From positions 192,745 through 256,744 of the forward strand of contig VSDK01003992.1 of the NCBI GenBank assembly GCA_009767595.1: 64,000 nt of DNA, written 5' to 3'. The translations under genes and the position numbers were made by a program. The notes beneath the pieces were generated by a model. It worked only from the letters and a program-made list of their open reading frames with translations, made no database searches and was not told the DNA's origin. The stretch comes from Symbiodinium kawagutii (taxonomy: Eukaryota; Sar; Dinophyceae; Suessiales; Symbiodiniaceae). Of the stretch, positions 56,815-64,000 are shown piece by piece; the stretch's first letter is position 1, and each line of letters begins with the position of its first letter.

Positions 56815-56883
56815 AGAACTTGAGCCCCCAAACCGCGGCCCCCTCTGCTGTTTGCTATACAAGAATCTGTGAACAGGACTATG
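56815..56883 (-). repeat. Split direct repeat A1 (5' end)
   Basis: 69 bp identical to 50717-50785; outer 5' end of the element on the minus strand, probably including its transcription start. Confidence 0.95.
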
Positions 56884-57248
56884 GTTTATCCATTCTTGTT
56901 GTTGATCATCCCCTATCATTACCCATTATGAACCATAGTTAACAATAGTTGGTCATCATTCCTTGGATTGTTGGTCATCATCCCTACTATATCGATCTTC
57001 AACTTCCAGATTGGTTTACCAGGATCATTCTCCCTACATTTGTCTTTAATATACAACAATACATATAGACATACATATCAGTTAGTTCATTGTTCTCTGG
57101 GTCATATCTAACAATAACAACATCTCGGGGTCATTTCCCTTTCGGTTCTTTGCTGTGGCGGCCATTATCCCTATCTCTGGGTCATTATCCCAGTCATTAT
57201 CTGTTCATCATTTGATCATTATCCCAGTATTTATCTCTGGGTCATTAT

Positions 57249-57330
57249 CCCAGTCCTGGTTCCCCTACTATTAACCATTGGTTTCCCTATTCTTGTTAGT
57301 GATTATCCCCATGAAATGGGTCGTTTAATT
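57249..57330. mobile_element. MITE family C, partial
   Basis: CTGGTTCCCCTACTATTAAC then TTGTTAGTGATTATCCCC. The same sequence type directly flanks the retrotransposon at 56884. Confidence 0.5.
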
Positions 57331-57698
57331 CTTCGATTCATCTGCTGGGCCCCTGGACGGCGTTGGGATAGAATTTGCCAGCTCTTTCCTGGAGAGGATC
57401 ACCGGTGGCCACATCCCTGGGTCACCACCAGGAAATGAAGGGTTCAATACCGGTTGTGGTTGGTGACCCATGAGTGACAATAGTTGGTTAATAATGGTTA
57501 ATAATGGTTAATAATGGTTAATGAGTAACTTTAGTGGTTAGTTGAATACCTTAGTTTAATTAGTTGGCTAGTAATGGTGAATAATGATCAGTAGTGGTTG
57601 ACAACGATAGTTGATACTCGCTATAACTCAACCAGCAACGCACGTTCGCTGAAATTTGGTCTCAAGACAGGGCCAAAGCATTGAGATGTGAATATTTA

Positions 57699-57824
57699 CA
57701 TGGCTATGAGTCAATATTAGCCAACCAATAATTGGGGATAATAACCAACAAAACTATAGGGAAAACAATGGTTGATGATAGGGGAACCAAGGGTTCAGGG
57801 TTTTGACCCAAAGCCACATGGATC
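57699..57824. mobile_element. MITE family C copy
   Basis: ACATGGCTATGAGTCAATAT to GTTTTGACCCAAAGCCACAT. A well-preserved C copy. Confidence 0.75.
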
Positions 57825-58042
57825 ATGATTGGTGATCACCATACTGACAATGATTGAAGTCAGGATGGAGGCCGCCATCAGCAAAACGTTTGGTCATCTT
57901 TCTTGAGATTTTGTGTGCGATCCATCTCTAGAACTTTGCTAGTTCACCAATCATTGGGGATCATACAGCAGCAGTGACGACTCTCGCTTCAAAGCGCGGA
58001 GGATACGGAGGGAAACAAACAAGTTGGAAGTTTTACCACAGG

Positions 58043-58125
58043 AGACTACAAGGTGGGCCCCTAGCCAGCTACAACTTTGCTTTAAACTACCACTTAATAG
58101 GGGGTGATAACCCAATTTCTAACTG
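58043..58125. mobile_element. MITE family D, left part
   Basis: GACTACAAGGTGGGCCCCTA then TAATAGGGGGTGATAACCC; no matching right end found. Confidence 0.35.
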
Positions 58126-58161
58126 CTGGGTGGACACCAGGATCACCATCACCACCCCTGC

Positions 58162-58251
58162 CTTGACGATTCGTTCCAGATCCGGCGCGAAGCGTGGATT
58201 AGGCTGAACCATCCTCGGGAGGACGATGACACGTGCTCTGTAGATGAAGCC
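58162..58251 (-). CDS. Orphan exon candidate
   Basis: 30 codons, GFIYRARVIVLPRMVQPNPR then FAPDLERIVK, between GAGAG|GGC and GTCAAG|GCAGGG. The plus strand is also open after CCAG|GAT. The GC donor fits the local pattern. Family unknown. Confidence 0.4.
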
Positions 58252-58544
58252 CTCTCTTCAAAGTTGGTGACTGAATTATGAACATTTCTATGGCATAGAC
58301 TAGACCAGCTATAGGTACTTTGGTTGCGCACTTCAACACACCTGTCTGCATGAGCGGGGCATGTGTATCTTTCTATGTTTATATGTATGCACGGTATCAT
58401 GTACAAATGCATATGATCATTCAAGTACCAGTACTAAATGTATGTGTATTCCAATACCTCTATTCCTTGTGAATCGGGGCATCTAAAGCATCACCAGCAT
58501 GTGGGTGCAAACCAACAGACCAGTTTGCATGGCTGTGCCTACAC

Positions 58545-59168
58545 ATGACTGTGTTTTCAAATGATGGTATCTCCGCAATTGCAGGACACTTTTGCCAGCA
58601 ACATGGATCGTTTCTGGTTGATTTTAAGGGTTCCATTGGCTGCAGGTTCCATCGCTTCAAACAGTTGGCTTTGCCTTTCCCACCCGGGTTTGTAATACGC
58701 CAAGCCATAAACAAGCTTCATCAAGACCCTGTCATCAACCAACAGCCAGGGAAATCCGACTGGGGTTTCACGCTACCAGCCAAATGTTACCCTGAAAATC
58801 AGCGGTTCCAGAGGTGTCACATCGAGTTTCGGGCCATCTCAACGCCTAACAATCAAGGTAGCAGCAAGAGTTGGCAGTCGCAAACAACAAAGAGATATCC
58901 GCCGACCCCTGCTCATGCCAACCATGGCAGGGGCGGCGCCTGGGATCGCCGTAGGCGTGGACGTTCACTTGGCTTTGGCTTGGCATCTACAGTGCCAAGA
59001 CCAAGGCCGCCAAGTTCCACCCGTTCCAAGGCAAGCCCCGCCCTGGGAACGCACAGCAGCAAGCTAACCAGACCAAGGCCGACAGCAAGTGTTTTTAGGA
59101 GGTTCGGCCCGAAAAGCATCTCCACCCGTTCCCAAGGCAAGCACGGCCCTGGGAACGCACAGCAGTAA
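58545..59168 (+). CDS. Doubtful 207-codon ORF
   Basis: Open frame; the second half is Arg/Pro/Ser-rich read-through of a diverged repeat (see 59040). The first half is not recognisable. Probably not a gene. Confidence 0.15.
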   Translation: MTVFSNDGISAIAGHFCQQHGSFLVDFKGSIGCRFHRFKQLALPFPPGFVIRQAINKLHQDPVINQQPGKSDWGFTLPAKCYPENQRFQRCHIEFRAISTPNNQGSSKSWQSQTTKRYPPTPAHANHGRGGAWDRRRRGRSLGFGLASTVPRPRPPSSTRSKASPALGTHSSKLTRPRPTASVFRRFGPKSISTRSQGKHGPGNAQQ

Positions 59169-59323
59169 GCCAAAAGCCAATGCCATACCAAGGCCGACAT
59201 CCATCAAGTAAGCCTTGCCACCCGTTCCCGAGGCATTCTGGCAATTCACAGGACTAAGACCAAGGCAATGTGCCAAGGCCAATGCCAATTGGGGGCGCCC
59301 TGGGAACGCACAGTAGCAAGCCT
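59040..59323. repeat. Diverged tandem repeat, about 110-150 bp unit
   Basis: CCCTGGGAACGCACAGCAGC recurs at 59040, 59150 and 59299, each preceded by CCCGTTCC(C)AAGGCA-like sequence and many CCAAGGC words. Confidence 0.7.
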
Positions 59324-59511
59324 GGTATATCACAGCTGGTGTTAGCCCCGGGAGCTGCCTTGGAAAGCCTCAGCTCCTATCTCTGCCATAGCAAGCCCAA
59401 ACTCTTACAAAAGAAAGGGGGTCGGTGGCACCTGGGCGTTAGCCCATTCTATTGATAAACTTACCTGGAAATAGCTTTTCACTATAAAGGGAAACCCCGG
59501 GTTTCGATACC

Positions 59512-59725
59512 TCAAAATGGTGGACTCAAGGGCATCCGTAGCTGTGTCCAGTACGCAGTGCCCTCAAAAACTCGTGGGTTGATGGTGGACAGCTGGATGC
59601 TGCGAAGGTAGGTAGGTACCACCATTCGACTTGACACGGCCCCATCGACCCCCGTGTTCCTGGGCTCCCCCAGCACGGGCACATAGCGTTGACCCAGGTA
59701 TTTCTCTTGCCGCTCGACCCAAGGA
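59512..59725 (-). CDS. Orphan last exon candidate
   Basis: 70 codons to TGA 59512 after CCCCAG|T: PWVERQEKYLGQRYVPVLGE, then SSRMVVPTYLRSIQLSTINP and AYWTQLRM. Balanced, clearly protein-like. A donor after SSRMV (GTG|GTACCT) would end it at 59620. A family A MITE starts 24 bp upstream. Family unknown. Confidence 0.5.
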
Positions 59726-59748
59726 CTGGGGCCAAGGCTGGCATCGTT

Positions 59749-59853
59749 TATGGTGGGTTCTTCAAAATGGGGACCCCAGAAATGGATGGTTTATTACTAT
59801 GCATGTGGAATAGTCCATGATTTGGTGGGTTTGCTATTTTGAGAAACTAGCAT
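59749..59853. mobile_element. MITE family A copy
   Basis: TATGGTGGGTTCTTCAAAAT to CTATTTTGAGAAACTAGCATA. Confidence 0.65.
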
Positions 59854-59859
59854 ATAAAT

Positions 59860-62770
59860 GCATGGCAATGATGGGAATTCGGAATACTGTTTAAGGACGC
59901 TGGTTGATATTTAATGTGTGTTGTGCTGATATCTAATGTTTGGTTCCAAGCATGGTTGCTGACTACCAGTCCGTCATTTATTAGGATCAATAATGATGGT
60001 AAATTGGAAATGTAAGGATAATGGATCGTTGATGGCTACTAAGTAGATACTGGCCGACACTAATCAACGACAGGAATATAACTTGACCAACAATCATAGG
60101 GAGATAACCAACCATCAACGACAACACTGATTAATGATGATGAATGACGGTTTGATTTGCAAAATCACGGTTAATGTGAACGAGTGTCCTTACATGTTCA
60201 ATCATGGCCAACACTACTTTGTCATGGAGAGGAAGGATCAAGAACCGCTGAATCATCTGGCAAATGGACTATGACGATTAAGATATGAGTAGTGATGATC
60301 CAAATGCTGATAAGAATGATATATATATATTTGTTTTCTGGTCAAATGTTTTTTCTCCAACTTCATCACTGGACAATCATTCACCATTGCTGATATCACA
60401 TGTGTGAATGGGGCTCATGGTTCTGATGGGGCTCATTGTCATCAACCATCATCTCTGATATCCATCATAACCAACCATCAGAAGAATAGATGCCCGTTCA
60501 CATCCCAAAACATATCCGTCTATGTGAACAGCCAGGGATGCCCCGCAGTCCTGTCAGGTCCACATCCATGGGGCTTCGTTGGGTTTGAATCATCGGCGAG
60601 CTATTCTATCAATGGCATGAGCAGGTCATCGATGGTGAAACACTGGGATTTGCATACTCGCTGCTCGTAACTTGGATGTACATTGACTGGTTGCATTCCA
60701 TAACCAAGACCAATGATGGCTAACTCAGCCATATCTGAATGACTTCTGTGATTTCTGATGCCCCAATGATTGTTTATTGCAATGTGGTTCATGTTCGAAG
60801 CCAGTTGCTGAAGATGACGAGGTACAAGCTATGCTAGACATGACATAATCATAGGTAATTAGGTGGGTGGGCTTTGAAACCAACGGTCATCAAACCATGA
60901 GTAACTACTATAGTTGGCTATGGATCAGTTAATCAACCAACAGTGTTGACCACCACTTGAACATCACCAGTGTGTCAACCCACATGAAACAACTCGAAAC
61001 CAACAGTTCTCCGCAGTTCTCCGTAACCACGTTGGGCACTGACATCTGGGCTCCCAAACAAATCTTTGGGAGATCCTCCTACCTCGATTGCTGGTGGTAA
61101 ATGGATTGAAAGTGGATTGAAAGTGGATGGATAATGCTGACTCATGATAGTCAATGATGGCCAATAGTGGATTATTGGTGCTTAATGATGGTTGCTGATG
61201 GTAGATGCTTGCATCGCTAAACCATGGATATATAATACTAATGATGGGTTATAATGGATGGTTTAATGGATGGCAAATGATGGCGAACAAATGGATTATT
61301 GGCGGCTGATGAGGTTGATGGTCATGATGGTTGATGTCTTGATGTATACTGAAACTTGCTGGCCAATGATGGTTTCTGGTAGATAACAAGCAAGATCAAC
61401 AAGAGGGCAATATAACCAACAATCCTAGGAATGTCCAACACTCAACAATAACGATAGGAATGGTTAATGATGGGTCATCATGTTCAATGATGCTTGCATT
61501 GGTCTATACTAATCAGTGCCGGCTCGTTAAGGCAGTGTACAACTATAGCTAATAATAATAATAATAATAATAATACTGGAAGGACATAAGCAACAATACT
61601 CAGCAATCACAGGGCTCAATGACCAGAATAGTCTGACCGTGAGGATGTTCACTTACCAATTTTTTGATTTCGTTGACACCCCCACATCATAGCATACTTC
61701 AGCACTCAAAGTTGGATGTCCAATTCCATGCGGGTCCGACGGTCCAGCAATGTTTTCGGTGCTTCTGTGGCTTACCTCCCTTGTGGGTACAACGGCTACT
61801 AGGGCATCAACACACAACAAGTTCATGGCTGACATATGGGGTTGTTCATGACTGGTGGTACCTCAACCAACCAATCATGATCACTGTCGATAGGGAACCC
61901 CTGAACCAACCAATCATGATCACTGTGAATTGAAAAAGTGCCAGTTTGGCGGGTACACCATTCTCGGACCAAGGCACATGCTCACATGATCAAAACCAAC
62001 CCCAATCTGGGCATCTGCCACGCGGGACACTCCCGCAACTCCCAACGTTCCAAGCGACTCCGACATAGACATAGCCTCAAGGGCTCGGCGTTTCGCACAA
62101 CTGGAGAGACAATAGTTTCGCCCCAAAAATACAGTATCACTCAGTTCATCAACCAACCGTACTAAAATAGTATGATTATGATTAGTCAGTAAAAACAATA
62201 TTTCAACTAACTAACTAGATACTATTTTTTTAGGACGATGATAAAAAACAATGTTTCAACTTCCTATAATATCATACATAGTCACCAAACGATTAGATCA
62301 TAGGATCTTAAATCAATATTAATCAACTTCCAAAAAATATGGCGGATAATGACAAAATGGTGCACAAATTCATCAACCAACTATCCCAAAATATTGCGGA
62401 AATTCGAGCAAATGGTCCAAACATATACTGCACAGATCAGTAAATGAGTTCATCAACGAACTATCCCAAAACAACATGACATAAGGACACATTAAACGAG
62501 TGGTCAAACCACGAACCAAACACCACAAACACTGTGAACACATGCTGCTTAGTGTACCTTCAACAGTGGCTGCTTCACAGTGCTACAGTCGTACTTGACC
62601 AGGCGTCAACAGGGGGGAAGCGCTGAATCACGAAGTGCTGTCTTGCCAAGAGGGGTCCTTTGATAGTGCTTCATTTGCGACCTTCATGGTTGCTCCAGGC
62701 TTTGCTCGGTTGCATGTTGGTAATGTTCTCACGAGTTCCTGAAGTCGGTCGCAGTTCCTGCGAGTTGCTC
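59860..62770. other. No secure gene
   Basis: GGTTAATGATGG-type words dominate. Weak minus-strand exon-like patches lie at 60990-61074 (after AGGAG|G) and 61998-62075 (after TTGAG|G). Confidence 0.3.
61551..61575. repeat. AAT trinucleotide repeat
   Basis: Eight AAT units. Confidence 0.9.
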
Positions 62771-62973
62771 AAGGCTATTTGGTAATGTTCTCACTGCGAC
62801 ATTGCTCAAGGCAATGTTCTCCAGCAGTTCCTGCAAGCTGGGCCCCAAGAAATCTTTCCACATTGCTGCTTCTCAGCCACCTTGCAACACCAGCAACCCC
62901 ACGCAGATTCACGAGAAATCGCTATAACTGGTCGTGGGTTATGGGTTTTCCAATTGCAGGTTGGGTGTCCCAC

Positions 62974-63059
62974 CTAGGTGTGGACAGCGTCCTTCGTACC
63001 AAGTCACGTTGGTTCAACTCTTCGCGAACCGGTCGAACCAGGAAATCCGAAGGACCAGC
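62974..63059 (-). CDS. Orphan exon, strand ambiguous
   Basis: Minus: 28 codons AGPSDFLVRPVREELNQRDL then VRRTLSTP, between TGCCAG|GCT and CCTAG|GTGGGA. Plus: 62960-63087 between TTGCAG|G and TTCG|GTATGA is equally well spliced. Minus is preferred because its composition is more balanced and other genes here are on the minus strand. Confidence 0.4.
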
Positions 63060-63099
63060 CTGGCAGTGAAACGTCGGCCGGAATTCGGTATGAGTTTTG

Positions 63100-63950
63100 T
63101 TGGGTGCATCAATGCTAATGGTTGGGTGATTGTGGTTGGTTTATGGTGGGTTTATGGATGGTTTGTGGTTGATTCATGGTTCCTTTATGGTTGGCTTATG
63201 GATGGTTAATGGTTGATGTATGATTGGTGCATGGTTGCTTTATGGTTGATTGATGCTTGGCTAAAAAAGGATGCTGAACCATTTGATAATCTAGCAGGTA
63301 CTTTAATACTAAGTATTCATTATCATGACCTATAGCCCACGAGATAAATAGCCAAGATGGTTTGGTATATGGTTGGTCATGTTTTGTTCATCGTCAACAG
63401 CCACCAAAAATAATCGTAGTTACAACGGTGTGTTCATGTCGCTCCCAATTCAAGCACCAGCCCAAGTGGGGCGCAGCACACCGGCAAACCATCATACAAA
63501 CCGGTGGATTGGTCAAAAGCCACCTCACTAGCAAAAGCTGCCAAGCAACAAATTGGTTCACATGGCTATGGTGATGACCATGGTACTACTATTATCAGAA
63601 TCATCGAACGAAGTTTGGAAGTCAAACGTCCGGGATGCTCTCATGAGACGTGCAAAACGTCCAGGGACCTGTGGGGATAGGCGCATTTGGCACTCAAAGT
63701 GGTAAGAACTGACAATGCCGAGATGTTTTCAGAAGACGAGATCTACAAAAAGTGCATGTCGATGTGGCAAAGTACGCCTTTACAACTATAAAAGTGCATT
63801 CCGGAGGCACTTTTGGAAACCCCGATCTGCAAAAAGTGCACGGCGCTATTCAAGTCAAAATCATTAACACACTGGCGAGCCCGCGACATGTTTGCAGTCA
63901 GGATTATGGAAAAAAAACACGCAGAAGCCCGTTTACAAGTCAAAACCAAG
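63100..63950. other. No gene seen
   Basis: GGTTTATGGTTGG-type words to about 63260, then unremarkable sequence. Confidence 0.35.
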
Positions 63951-63957
63951 TCGTCAT

Positions 63958-63988
<31 letters not shown>

Positions 63989-64000
63989 AGCAGCGGCAGC
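63951..64000. repeat. ATC then CAG trinucleotide repeat at window edge
   Basis: TCATCA units turning into GCAGCA units; cut by the window end. Confidence 0.95.

Larger units (their letters stand above)
50592..56883 (-). mobile_element. Tyrosine-recombinase retrotransposon, split direct repeats
   Basis: 6.29 kb element read on the minus strand as A1 (56883-56815), ORFs, B1 (50879-50784), A2 (50785-50717), B2 (50687-50592). A copies are 69 bp and B copies 96 bp; both pairs look identical in the sequence. This A1-ORFs-B1-A2-B2 layout is the hallmark of Ngaro/PAT-type members of the DIRS order, which integrate by a tyrosine recombinase and make no target duplication; none is seen here. Content: Cys-rich membrane ORF, gag-like ORF, RT-RNase H, tyrosine recombinase, C5-methyltransferase-like ORF. 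Damage: a G7-tract frameshift at 56078, a frame break near 55264-55349 and a 52-bp tandem duplication at 53008. Identical repeats suggest recent insertion. It is about 55% GC against an AT-richer surround. Confidence 0.85.

Noticed and set aside
1..64000. tRNA, rRNA, CRISPR, bacterial operon or viral genome
   Set aside because: No cloverleaf, rRNA core, spaced direct-repeat array, Shine-Dalgarno-led gene run or viral capsid/polymerase set was seen; tandem arrays here are simple repeats without spacers.

Overview
The window looks like dinoflagellate nuclear DNA. Genes are cut into tiny exons (36-180 bp) that lie 0.5-2 kb apart. Most introns end AG|G, and many start with GC rather than GT. The intervening DNA is packed with short inverted-repeat elements and simple repeats. 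No rRNA, tRNA, CRISPR array or operon was found. Exons were called by eye from reading frame, splice sites and conserved motifs, so edges can be off by one splice choice.

Layout: (1) 0.3-7.2 kb, minus strand: a phytochelatin synthase gene with seven recognisable exons; the exon that should carry the catalytic Cys was not found. (2) 7.2-23.6 kb: almost gene-free, with pentamer/tetramer satellites, three MITE families (called A, B and C here) and a few orphan exon candidates. (3) 23.6-46.7 kb, minus strand: 18 exons whose splice phases all agree, joining into a 522-residue class-3 (diacylglycerol-lipase-type) lipase model. Its introns hold many MITEs, two TTACGC clusters, a gapped GAT satellite and a TIR element. 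(4) 46.7-50.6 kb: two orphan exons and more MITEs. (5) 50.59-56.88 kb, minus strand: a full-length but damaged tyrosine-recombinase retrotransposon bounded by split direct repeats (A1-ORFs-B1-A2-B2). It encodes a Cys-rich membrane ORF, a gag-like ORF, RT-RNase H, a tyrosine recombinase and a C5-cytosine-methyltransferase-like protein. (6) 56.9-64 kb: MITEs, a few orphan exons and a CAG/CAT repeat at the edge.

The strongest candidate for an unusual system is the retrotransposon: recombinase plus DNA methyltransferase on split direct repeats, with stop/start-overlapping ORFs. Second is the coincidence of MITE ends with intron donor sites (exons at 42,796 and 27,552), which suggests the MITEs act as introners.
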